From contig CM114272.1 in the NCBI GenBank assembly GCA_050084515.1, forward strand, positions 1,736,001-1,800,000: DNA of 64,000 nucleotides, in the 5' to 3' direction. The notes below the pieces were generated by a model. It was not told the origin of the DNA, did not search any database, and was given only the letters and a program-made list of their open reading frames with translations. The stretch comes from Blasia pusilla. Lineage: Eukaryota > Marchantiophyta > Marchantiopsida > Blasiales. The position numbers and the translations under genes are program-made. Positions 24,720 to 34,768 of the stretch are shown in pieces (positions within the stretch are counted from its first letter, which is position 1; each line of letters starts with the position of its first letter).

Positions 24720-25960
24720 TCAACTTCCATCCATGGTTGGATCGTCATTATTGGACAGCGGGTCTGGTGACGAGATTGCAGATAGGGGCAGTGTCTTTTG
24801 GCAAGAGATGGACGACATGGGCCATGGGGGCATGCGTCGTTTCTCGGGTGCAGTGGGCACCATCGACTTAGATGACTTCATCCTGGAGTTCGACACGTGG
24901 TGAACTTTCCATGAAATACGTACCTCGACACGGTTCAACCCTTTCATGGCATGGAAGGGGTTGTTCCAGCACTTGGAGGGTCCACCGATGGATGATTACA
25001 TGGAGTTATGATCTTTACACTCTGTAGAGATCAATGGTTGGAGGATGTATTGGGCTCAAGGATATGTGTCCACTAGTGGTTGTGAGGCATATTATGGGAT
25101 TGTGAGAGGAGAGGAACACACACCATCAGCCCAGAGACTAGATGGAGAGGAGGGCAGTGAGTCAGGCGCGGTGCAAAAACCTCTGGTGGTAGAGGGCCAC
25201 CCAATCCTATAGTGGAGCTCTTTTGATAGTTGGAGAGGAGCTACCAAGGCGTGCGGACCGACAAGCTAAAGAGTCTACAGGATTTTCAGCGATGATCGGG
25301 TGAGAGTATGCGAGAGGCGTTCACGCGTATGAGGAGGCTGATCATTGCTACTTATGGAATGATTGAGGCGCAGTAGTCCAATATTAGTACGGGGTTCTTG
25401 ATCGGGAACTACGAAGGAGACTCTGCGATGCGATATTGCCTCACACGAAGAAGCCCAAATTGAAGGTGGTCTTTGAGTTGTCTTAGCATATTGAGCTCAA
25501 CATGAGTGAGGAGCAGGTAGTCACCATCGGATCTTCTTGGGAGTCGACGGGTTCAAGGATTACAATAACCCCACAGGTGCCATAGCGAGCACCAGTACTA
25601 CGGGAGCGGGCGAGTGTGCCCAGAGAGCAGGGAGGGTACCGTGAGCCTATGAGGCAATGATCTGTGCCTACATATGTTGCCCAACAGGGACTGATGTCAT
25701 CTTGTTGGACGTGTGGAGGTGCCTATAGGCAGAGAGACTGCCCACAGCATGGGAGAGGACCACAAGCGCCTTTGATTGCTCAGGAGCCACATAGGATGGC
25801 CCCACCATAGTATCAGTGTGACTATTGGCACACATATAGTCACACTAGGGATAGATGTTTTGACCTTTGTCGAGAGGCACGTCCAAAGGTAGGTCGAGGG
25901 CCTGGAGGTGGTTGTCTTGGAGGAGGCCGAGGAGTTGTTGCTGGACTTGGTGGTAGAGGA
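24720..25960 (+). pseudogene. gag of copy A, decayed
   Basis: The conserved N-terminal gag block is recognisable (SGAVGTIDLDDFILEFDTW, then AWKGLFQHLEGPPMDDY), matching copies B and C. The zinc-knuckle region starts at 25703: CWTCGGAYRQRDC has lost its His, and the second knuckle has CDYW in place of CxxC but keeps H and the last Cys. The Gly-rich tail that follows is only a remnant of the RGG box of B and C. Several stops interrupt it. Confidence 0.75.
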
Positions 25961-26026
25961 CCACCACCTACCAAAGGAGATGGAGCAGGAGCACCAGAGA
26001 CTGCGCTTCTCTCACGTATCGATCAG

Positions 26027-26930
26027 TTGGAGCAGAGGATTGCTGCCATGATGATGATGCAGCTCAGGGAAGGCACAAAGCTGAGAGTAGCTAGTGTGGC
26101 TCCAGCTTCCACCTCTAACCCTAACCTAGGTGAGGATCTCGCTAGTATGGGATTTATGTGTAGTGCGGCTCAGGTTGAGGTTGCTGTGGTAGTGACTCGG
26201 GATGTTGCGAGAGTAACCCAGCCATCGAGAGATGAGGTTGAGATTGACCCATAGGAGTTGACCGATTGGTGGCAGGCCAGGGTTCCACAGTCATTCACGT
26301 TGTCAAAGACACTACACACACCATCAATGGTACCTTGGCAACTAGTGGTGCTTACAGGTCAAGGAGGTGCGTCAATGTCACGAGGAGTTGGAGTGATAGC
26401 TCCTACGCTGGCTCGAGTGGAGTTAGTGTGGAGCACAGTGTTGGAGGTGGCCACTAGGATGAGCCAGGCTCCATTATTTCCCGCCATAGAGTTGGCGACG
26501 TTGGGAGTTGGACTATCTGAAATGTTCTGGCTGGCCTCCACGTTGTATGAGCATGGAGAGGTGACTACCTTTCATTCAGAGGTAGTTGAGGAGGTGGTGG
26601 ACTTGCCCTCCAAGCAAGTGCTCGAAATATCCCCCATTGAGTCATGGCACGCGGCGGCGGCAAAGTTGGTAAGTATGCAAGCTTGACCGGCCGTAGAGCA
26701 AGCCATGGTGACGCCAGGCATGGTGTTATTGGATAATCAAGCTAGAGTATCTCGCTTGGTTAGTCCGATAGGGACAGTGTACCACCCACAGCGCGTCCTA
26801 CTTTATTCGGGAGCGTAGCCCTTGATGTTAGAGAAGGCGGCGTGTTTAGCGTTGGGATTACAGTGTGTTTAGCCTTGTCCCTTCCAGATGCAGACCTCGA
26901 TTGGGGCCTGTCACCCACGTAGTATATGAC
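26027..26930 (+). pseudogene. gag-protease spacer and protease of copy A, decayed
   Basis: This is the same spacer as in copy C (TPSMVP, LATLGVGL, ESWHAAAAKL). The retropepsin active site reads YSGA followed by a stop and then PLMLEKAACLALGL; the catalytic Asp is changed to Tyr. The flap and C-terminal part (YDVLVGG in copy C) and the start of the DNMT domain are missing between about 26930 and 27095, so A has an internal deletion. Confidence 0.65.
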
Positions 26931-26997
26931 TCAATAGGAGATAGCTGTCAGAGTCCAGGCAGAGCATGCGAAGGATAGTGCTATGGTGTCAGTCACG

Positions 26998-27046
26998 TGA
27001 CGTAATGATCTCATCATGTGACGTAATAATACTCGCCGCGTGACGT
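26998..27046. promoter_or_regulatory. Three TGACGT words in 49 bp (bZIP-type sites)
   Basis: TGACGT occurs at 26998-27003, 27019-27024 and 27041-27046, the first two as GTGACGTAAT. TGACGT is the core bound by plant TGA-class bZIP factors (as-1 type). It lies in the copy A interval that replaces the deleted protease/DNMT junction. Function is not shown. Confidence 0.35.
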
Positions 27047-27094
27047 CCTGAGTTGTTGTCAGTATCTGTAGTACGGGGGTATCAGCATACACTA

Positions 27095-27840
27095 CCCACC
27101 AACATCTCTTTGGTGGGGGCGCACGATCTGGATAGAGTTGGTACCATTTATTTGGTGATTTCTGGATGGCCATGTCAGGGTCATCCATCAACTGGCTGAG
27201 GGTTTGGATTGCAGGATCCGAGGTCAGAGATATTTTGGAAGATGCTACGAGTAGTGTAACACTTGCAGGAGCCTCGGACATATTCTCCGGCATACATTTT
27301 GAAGAACGTGTTGTTCTTGGGAGACACTCGTGCATGTGTGATGACGAGTATGCATCAAGTGAGGTCCAACTTAGAACCTGTTCTGTTGTTAGATGCAGCG
27401 AGAGTTGGATCACGCGCCCACCGTCCACGATTGTGGTGGACGAACCTGATACCATAAGAGGTACTGACTCAAGCATACGATGTAGTTCATAGAGCACCAC
27501 ATGTCACAGTGGATGCTATTTTGGGCCCAAGGCATCGATCTTAGGTGGTGACGCGGGATGGTAGACCACCGTTGGCAATAGCCAATAGGGTGGGGGAGTT
27601 GAGGGCAGCCTTACCTACGTTGGTGAGCTTCCCAGCATCCCATGCCTTTCATCAGAGAGGGCTAGGCATGATTTGGGATGAGGTGATCCAAACCTTGGAG
27701 GACCCTACGGCAGATGAGCGTGAGTGCACCATGGGGTTTGCTACAAGTACTCTGCGGTGCCAAGTATGACTGAGGCATCACGGAGATAGGTTTTGGGGCA
27801 TGCAATAGACCTCAACTGTCTCACATGGATAGTGAGCCTA
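27095..27840 (+). pseudogene. DNA cytosine-C5 methyltransferase domain of copy A, N-terminally deleted
   Basis: It starts just before motif IV, with SGWPCQGH at about 27160 (catalytic Pro-Cys kept). Motif VI reads KNV instead of ENV, motif VIII is intact (RVGSRAHRPRLWWTNL), and motif IX is recognisable (ADERECTMGF). Motif I is absent. Stops interrupt the frame, so no enzyme is made. The retained order shows the domain was present before copies A, B and C diverged. Confidence 0.8.
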
Positions 27841-28189
27841 GGTATGGCTGAGTAGAGACAGATGCAAGTTTCATGCCTGTCGTCACGTCCACAAGTTGGA
27901 GCATTGCCTACAGGGTCTATACAGGCATTGGCTGGGGGTGGGACGAGGAGAGATAGGCACCCATGGACTTCCTAGGACGTCGTCCGAGTGGAGAGTGCAA
28001 AGGCGGCTAAGGTAGCACATGTTCATTTTTTGGATGTGGAGCATGGTGTAGGGGATCAGAGTGGAATGGCTATTGCGGAGGTGGCTAGGGTTGCTACATA
28101 GCAACCAAATTCGGAGGTTGCGTCCTCTCTGAGTGAGGTCACGATGGAGACTTGGGAGCCTGCGATAGGTCTCAAGTTGACAAGAGGAT

Positions 28190-29540
28190 AGCGATCGCGG
28201 GTTCATAGGATTTTGAGAGGGCATGTCAGTTGTTTTGCCTTCAGTATGAGAGACTTGGGTACGCTGAAGGGTCTTGCGATACAGGTTGAGTTGGCTAGTG
28301 ATATACCGATCTTTCGTCGACCCTACAAGTATTCCGATATAGAGCAAGCCTTGATTCAGAGCAAAAGTGAGGACTTGTTGGAGGCAGGATTTGTGGAGTT
28401 ATCGCATGGGGAGTATGCATCTGCCACAATCATGTCGGAAAAGAAGGATATGTATGGACGGATAGGCGGATGTGTGAGGATAACCAACCTATCAACCAAC
28501 ATAGGAAGTCAAATCGATACCCCATGCCTACTCCTGAGGAGATCTTTGATGTAGTAGAGCATGCAAAGATCTTCAATACTTTAGATCTCCGTGTTGGCTA
28601 TCATTAGCTTCCTATCAGGTTGGAGAACAGGGAGAAGACAACATTCTAGGGGATAGATCGATTCGGGAAAGATTGTTTATATCAGTGGCGATTCTTACCA
28701 TTTGGGTTGAAGAACGCATCTATGGAGTTTCAGAGAGTGATGGATAGGATTCCGGCTCGCTTGGATTTTGTATGGTGTTATATAGATGCTTTTCTTATCT
28801 TCAATTCCACTCTTGAGGAGCATGAGCGATGCCTAGAGGAGGTGTTTTGGCAATTGCAGTTACATGGATTGAAGTTACAAGTTACATCCAAGCAAGTGCA
28901 GATTCTTTCATGAGCAGATTGAGTACTTAGGACACACCATATACCCGAGTGGGTTAGGTGTTCAATAGACAAAGGTGGAGGCTATTGTGCAGATTCCACG
29001 CCCTAAAGATGTGAGTCGAGTTCGAGCATTTATGGGACTGGAAAACTTCTATCGATGGTATGTCAAGGATTTTAGTGCGATCATAAAGTTTTTGACCTTG
29101 CTGACAAGAGTTGATCAGGTTTGGTTGTGGGGAGATGATCAGGAGCAAGCATTTCAAGAGCTCAAGGACAGGTTGACATCCTCATCCATTTTAGAGAGAC
29201 CGATTAGGGGTCGCCCATTCCAGTTACATACTGAGTGGAGCATGTTGGGTCTAGGAGCGGCGCTTACTTAGAGGGATGACGAGGAGAGGAAGTTTTTTGT
29301 GGCTTACGCGAGCCGATCGAACAACATTGCAAAGGCAAAGTACAGCTCCTACAAGGGAGAGTGCTTGGTTGCAGTATGGGATGTGGCACACTTCAAGTGT
29401 TATCTATTTGGAAACTCTTTCACACTTATCATTGATCATAAGCTGTTGAGGTGGTTGATGGAGTCCGACAAGCTTATGGGAAAGCTTTCCACGTGGGCTC
29501 TATTACTAGATGAGTATGAGTTTGAAGTGGTTCATGACAT
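28190..29540 (+). pseudogene. Reverse transcriptase and RNase H of copy A, decayed
   Basis: Ty3-type RT landmarks are CFAFSM..LG, IFRRPYKYSDIE, EAGFVELSHGEYASA and [18 protein letters not shown]. The catalytic box is YIDA instead of YIDD, at about 28790. RNase H follows (FQLHTEWSMLGLGAAL, YSSYKGECLVAVWDVAHF, IDHKLLRWLME). Frameshifts and stops separate the pieces. The tail runs into a palindrome that replaces the normal linker. Confidence 0.8.
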
Positions 29541-29646
29541 GACTCGGACATGGGTTATGACTCAACCCATCCGCATCCTGGTTTAACCCACCTAGCCTGG
29601 TTAAACCAGGATGCGGATGGGTTGAGTCATAACCCATGTCCGAGTC
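29541..29646. repeat. Perfect palindrome, 48-bp arms, 10-bp loop
   Basis: 29541-29588 is the exact reverse complement of 29599-29646; the loop is CACCTAGCCT. The right arm is the native sequence (it encodes the RNase H-integrase linker QDADGLSHNPCPSQ, matched by GLSRNPCTSQ in copy B). The left arm is an inverted copy that has replaced native sequence. Confidence 0.95.
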
Positions 29647-30009
29647 AGATAGATGACACAAGAGCTCGATGGCATGGAGAGAGTCATGAGGAGATGGTGC
29701 CCAATTGGCATGCATTTGCCTATCTTTGTTGATTAACTATGGCAGGTCAGCCATAGGTGTTGACTCCAATGGTGGGGTTTGATGATGAGTCTTTAGATCC
29801 AGAGGTCAGTGAGGAGGCGATAGGTGGTCATGATATCCATGACGACGTGGAGGTTCTGGAGTTCTTGCGTACTTGCATCATAGCAAGCAGAGTGAGTGCT
29901 AGGGAGTGGGATTGGATCCTACAGAGAGCTAGGAGGTTCAAGTGGGAGGGGACTCATATTTTGCAGGTATGGGGAGATGGTAGGATACGAGTGATACCTC
30001 ATCCTTCCT

Positions 30010-31125
30010 AGCAAGCAAGTGTAGTGTGACATGCCCATGAGGAGTTGGGGCATTTCGGAGTAAAGCGTACTTACAGCTAACTCCAGGTTCAGTATTGGTG
30101 GCGCAGCATGCATACAGGAGTGTAGAAGTTTATGGCCAGATGTATGGTACGTGACCAAGTACGAGCATCCTTCAATGCTCCCACTCCGTAGTTACATCCT
30201 TTTCTGATTATGGGTTTCGATTATCGGTGGAGTTTAGACTTTGTGGGACCTTTGCTATTGACGGGGCGTCATCACAAGTACGTCTTGGTCATGGTGGAGC
30301 ATTTCTCAAAGTGGATAGAGTTGCTGGCACTACCAGATAAGGCGAGCGAGGAAACAACTTATGTGTTTCTAGATTGTGTGCTTAGTCACTTTGGTGCACC
30401 GGCGGAGGTGTTGATTGACCAGGGTACCAAGTTCAGGGGAGAGTTTCAGGCCTTGTGTGATCAAGCGCTGATAAATCACCGCACCACATCCAGAGATCAT
30501 CTTAAGGCGGATGGGTTGGCGGAGAGAGTAGTATAGACGGTGAAGTGAGGATTGTGCAAGTATGGCTTGCAGCGGGGATAGTTGAGGGAGTGGGACCTAC
30601 AGTTGCCATGGTTGGCTATGGGTTATTGCTTCAGTCGATAGACATCCTTGGCATCATTTTCATCGTACTTTTTGCTCTTTGGGAGAGAGCCAGATTTACC
30701 TACAGCTATTTGATGTGACATGGCGGAGGTGTTAGATCTTGATGATCGAGGTATGTGGGTACAAGCGTGTTCTCAGAGGACGGAGATTTTTGGTAGAGTT
30801 ATGCCCATGGCCTGTGAGAACTTAGTTATTGCTCAACATAGGGATACATTGAAGTATGCAACCATTTGTGGAGGAGGTTATCGTCCATGGATTAGGAGGT
30901 TTCAACCTGGAGATAACGTGTATTTACGGAAGGTGGCATCCACGACGCTAGATATCACTGTCGGGCGCACAATTCTACATGTGCGCGAGGTGTTACCAAT
31001 CGGAGTCCTCATGTTGGAGGGACATGATGATATGGTTTGGAAGGATCATGTGCGCAATTTTGCACCATGTCACCTTCCGAACATAGATGCGACACTGCAT
31101 CCGAGCTTGGCAGTGGTATCTGCAG
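30010..31125 (+). pseudogene. Integrase of copy A, mostly readable
   Basis: The integrase N-terminal region (AHEELGHFG) is followed by the core: WSLDFVGPLLLTG with the first catalytic Asp, VLIDQGTKFRGEF with the second, and ADGLAER with the Glu, so the DDE triad is visible. The C-terminal part has IAQHRDTLKYATI, GDNVYLRKVASTTLDITVGR and LMLEGHDDMVWKDHVRNFAP, the region that precedes the PHD finger in copy B. Stops at about 30536 and elsewhere break it. Confidence 0.8.
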
Positions 31126-31133
31126 GCTTGAGG

Positions 31134-31270
31134 TGTATTTGTGTGGATCTGCGATGGGTGCAGCCACCATGTTGGTATGTGATGGTTATTCTCGAGGATG
31201 GCATATGTCATTTCTGGGCCCCCCTCTTGATGTAGTTCCCACGGGAAAATGGATATGTCCGAGATATGTA
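31134..31270 (+). pseudogene. Decayed PHD finger at the integrase C-terminus of copy A
   Basis: Base-by-base it matches the copy B PHD finger (CTTGAGGTG, ATGTTGGTATGTGATGG, CTCGAGGATGGCATATG). One base is lost after the first Cys codon and the second zinc ligand pair is partly changed, so a zinc site could not form. Confidence 0.65.
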
Positions 31271-31340
31271 TAGGGTAGTAGGTCATATCAAGAAGATGTG
31301 ATATTTTCTATCTTGAGTTAGAGGGATCCAACTACCACCT

Positions 31341-31580
31341 AGGGGGGCAGTTGTGTGATCTCGATGTATATGTATGAGTTGATTTCTGTACATGTGTGGA
31401 TCTACCCATGTGTGGGGAAGATTGGTGTTGTGTGATGTGGATATTATCGTGCGCATACATATCGCTACACAACATACATCGCTGGTCACATCTACACCAC
31501 ACAACACCGATCTTCCCCACATACGGGTCGATCCACACATGTACAAAAATCAACTCATACATATACATGGACATCACACA
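31341..31580. repeat. Polypurine tract and palindromic 3' LTR remnant of copy A
   Basis: AGGGGGGCAG is followed by the LTR start TGTGTGATCTCG at 31352. After about 90 bases the sequence turns round: 31489-31580 is the diverged reverse complement of 31352-31441, ending ATCACACA. The loop read on the minus strand resembles the end of the copy B LTR (GATGTATGTTGT, then GCGCACGA). This is therefore a partial LTR joined tail to tail with an inverted LTR copy. Confidence 0.8.
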
Positions 31581-31582
31581 AC

Positions 31583-31706
31583 AAAAATAAGGAGTAGTAA
31601 AAAGGGCACACCTTGCCTAAAACTCCACTCCTCAATCTACATCGGCATATCGAGCCTCGTCCACCCTGTGCTATCAAGGAATCCGGACGCTAGCACCCTA
31701 GTCCTA
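31583..31706 (-). repeat. Right member of the 124-bp inverted pair flanking copy A
   Basis: Reverse complement of 21881-22004, adjoining the inverted LTR copy. The block was probably carried along when the inverted LTR was copied or joined. Confidence 0.8.
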
Positions 31707-32890
31707 GCGGGGAGTTCTTGCTTCCTTTTTTGAAAAATCATATGAAATCCTTAAGGATTACCAAAAATAATTCAAAAGATCCTTAACAAATTATAGATGA
31801 AGAAAATAAAATTCCCTTTTTTCAAAAGATTTTTCTTGTTGGAGCAAATCCAAAAGAAAGCACTTTTATTTTGAAGGAGAAAATTGTTAAATGATCTTCT
31901 ATTGGAGAAAATGGTAGAAGAAATTTTTACACGTTTGTGAGCTGCATTTCTCAACAATCACTAGAGAATTTTCAAAGCTTGCAGAAGTATTTTCAGCAGC
32001 AAAGAACTTTTGGTTCATTAAGAAAAAAATTTAAATCACAGAAGATTCATTATTTTCTCAAGGCAAAGCTCTTGAATCCTTGCTTTTGTGGACCGTGCTT
32101 TTCAATTGAGATTAAAATTCTTCTTAAGCATCCATTCATCCATCCATGGATCCATTCAACTCAACATTGAAAACTTCAACAAAATATTCAAAAGTGGGTT
32201 CAATAGAACATTTAAGAAATTTCTAAAAAAAAAATTTATGGAAAGTTCAAAAATTTTAGTTTCCAAGTAGGAAAACAATACGCATAATATGAATGATGAG
32301 ATACACAACAAATAATTCAAGATTGAAAATTTGGGAATTTTCTTAAAACTTACTAGTATTTGATTTATGTGCAACCTTTAATTCAACTTCCACCACATGT
32401 GACAACAATCAAGGAAAGTGTGCTTTCATTTGCAAAAAAGTCACCTCTTATCATAGTGTCCTCAAATTCTAGGACTCTAGATCCATCGAAAAGTGCATCA
32501 CATATATTTAAAATTCTTAAATATCTTTGAATGCTTGGAGTTGATTTCATAAGGCTTATCCCAAGCTTTTCTTTCACATAGGCTTTAAGATTATATGGGA
32601 TACATCCTGCGTATGTCCTTGGAGTGGATATTTTCCTTTCTATGAGAGGGTTTGCTATCTTTATCAAGATATAACCTACGCCTCTTGATTATCTTCGCTA
32701 CAAGCAAGAAGTTAATGATTTCTGCAACTGAAAAAAGAAACCACATTTCCAACTATCCTCTCAATTTATTATTTGCCTACAAGCAAGGTTCAGAAAAAAA
32801 ATTGGTGAATTTTCAAAAATTTTGCTTTTTTTTACAGTTTCCAAAATTTTGGGCATCAAAAATATTCGAGGGTCAGAAAACATAGTAAGG
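31707..32890. other. AT-rich sequence, no gene recognised
   Basis: Short frames only. No transposon terminus was seen. Confidence 0.4.
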
Positions 32891-33945
32891 TGAAGGACCT
32901 TGATGACCCATATATGTGGCTCAACGTGCATTCTCACCGGGAAGAGATCTTCCGACAAGAAATGTATATGGCATTTGAGAAGTTCAACGTACCTATTGCT
33001 CAATATTGCAACACGTTCAAATATGTGATAGTTTAGGGAGGTAGATATTATCTAAGAATTTTAGATACCACTATGGCGATTTAATTTACTCACAAGAAGC
33101 AACTCTGATGACCTTGGATGTGACCACATGTCAATGCTATAATTGAATATTTTCAAATTACATACAAGAATATGTTTGATGTATATTTCAATTTTTCTAT
33201 TTTATCAAAAAAATCTCATATATTTTATATTGATGCATAAGAAACTTTTAATGGATTAATTATTGCTCTCCATCAAGGTTTACCAGAAAATTTGAGAACA
33301 AATATTTGGTATGGAATATAATGGATTAATTATTTCTCTCCATCAATGTGCGTTCTCATTAGGAAGAGCTCTTCTAACAAGCAATGCATATGGAATTTGA
33401 GAAGCTCAACCTACCTATTGCTCAACATCGCAACATGCTGAGATATGCGATAGTTTGGGGAGGTACATATCACCTCAAGATTTTACATGCCATGATGGTG
33501 ATTACATTTACCTATAAGAGACAACTCTAATGACCTTGGATATGACCACATGTGCCACTATTTTGAGACCACTAATGTGAGAGGTCTTGCAATCAAGGAT
33601 CTTGATGTTGGAAGGTTATGATGACATTGTGTGGAAGGATCATCTCGAAAGTTATATGCTATGCCGCAGATGGAACAATGGAACCAAATCTGCAGGGTAA
33701 CGGTTCTTGCTAGCTTCCTCTTTTGTTTTTCTCATGGGTTTTCCATCATGCATATTTATTGAGGTTCATTATTTTCTTGCTTCAGGTGTCTATTGTGTGG
33801 GTTGCCATGAGATGCAACAACAAGGCTAGTCGATGCTGGTTGTTCTCGAGGGCCAAATATGTGATATAACATGGTTGATACCACCCTTGGATGTGATTCC
33901 TCATAGATGAATCTGATATTTATATCCCATATGTACAAAGGTTAT
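32891..33945 (+). mobile_element. Copy D: 3' relic of the same gypsy family (integrase C-terminus and PHD)
   Basis: At about 32892-33130 the frame reads DLDDPYMW, HSHREEIFR and IAQYCNTFKYVIV, matching LDDRGMW, IAQHRDTLKYATI and so on in copies A and B. The same segment recurs at about 33345-33500 and continues to the KDHL region at about 33640. At about 33785-33930 a PHD-like remnant follows (RCLLCG, then CSRG, then a PPLDVIP match to LDVVP of copy B). Stops are frequent. It contains an internal tandem duplication and has no LTR. Confidence 0.65.
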
Positions 33946-34045
33946 TCTAGATAGTCATAAATTATTGACAATTGCATGGACTTCGTGTGAGTAAGTAACA
34001 ATTGGGCGAGAGAGCAAATTGCCCTAGCTTTTTCTTGAAAGGCTT

Positions 34046-34768
34046 GATTTTAGAAAGATAAGCCCCTCCAAGCCTCCCCTCAAGGTATACCTCTCTCCAA
34101 CAAGGTTACACAAAAATAGACTTATGTAGACAAGTCCAACATGGACATGTCATCCACACCATACCCCACCTGGCGTGCATCCCTACCATAACCCCCTGTC
34201 CGCATATGGTGTGCGTCCCTACTAGCGCAAGGCAAAAATAGGAAAAAGGATTTTCCTAAGTAGTTTTTTAATAAAATAAAATAAAATAAGACCCCCCAAG
34301 CGGGCAAGGTGCGAGCTTCCTACCCGCATCCCACTTGCACATGCAAACTGCCCATGCCCCTCCCCCAACCCCCTCTTGCCCAAATGCAGGCGGGGCATGA
34401 TGGGAAATCGGGTGTGGGATGGCATATTAGTAGACCTATGTGGACTTATTTGGACATGTCTATTTCTGTACAACCTTGTTAGAGAAGGGTATACCTCAAG
34501 GTTGCACAGAAACAGAAAAGTGCGTGTATGGGATGGACATGTCCATGGACATGCCGCTAAGATACTCGCGACCCGCAACGCGGACCTAGCCGCGGGCCAC
34601 AAAACCAGTGATGGCTCAGCCAGCCCCTATGCCCGCTATGGGCTTGACAGGCTCCAAGGGCGGGCTCAGATGCGGGTCGTGGGTACTCGGGCCCGCATGG
34701 ACTTTGTCCATGTGCAACCCTAGTATACCTTAAGGGGAGGCTTGGAGATGCTTATCTTTCTAAAATTA
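34046..34768. mobile_element. Nested foldback elements with 45-bp outer and 21-bp inner inverted repeats
   Basis: The outer arms (GATTTTAGAAAGATAAGCCC from 34046, through CCTCCAAGCCTCCCCTCAAGG) match the inverse at about 34723-34768. Inside are two shorter elements. One runs 34101-34478 with 21-bp inverted ends (CAAGGTTACACAAAAATAGAC against its near-complement). The other runs 34497-34720 with CAAGGTTGCACA...TGTGCAACCC ends. The inner ones belong to the GGTTGCAC family of 19167-21280. No transposase is present. Confidence 0.65.

Larger units (their letters stand above)
24685..31441 (+). mobile_element. Old Ty3/gypsy retrotransposon copy A (DNMT- and PHD-bearing family)
   Basis: Decayed gag, protease, partial DNA methyltransferase, RT-RNase H, integrase and PHD remnants follow in the same order and strand as in copies B and C. 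The polypurine tract AGGGGGG at 31341-31347 is followed by an LTR start TGTGTG at 31352. Copy A is the most diverged of the three and lacks DNMT motif I. It has many stops; several replace a Gln or Arg codon kept in B or C, for example TAG in SGA-stop-PLML where copy C reads DAQPLML. It must be inactive. Confidence 0.85.
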
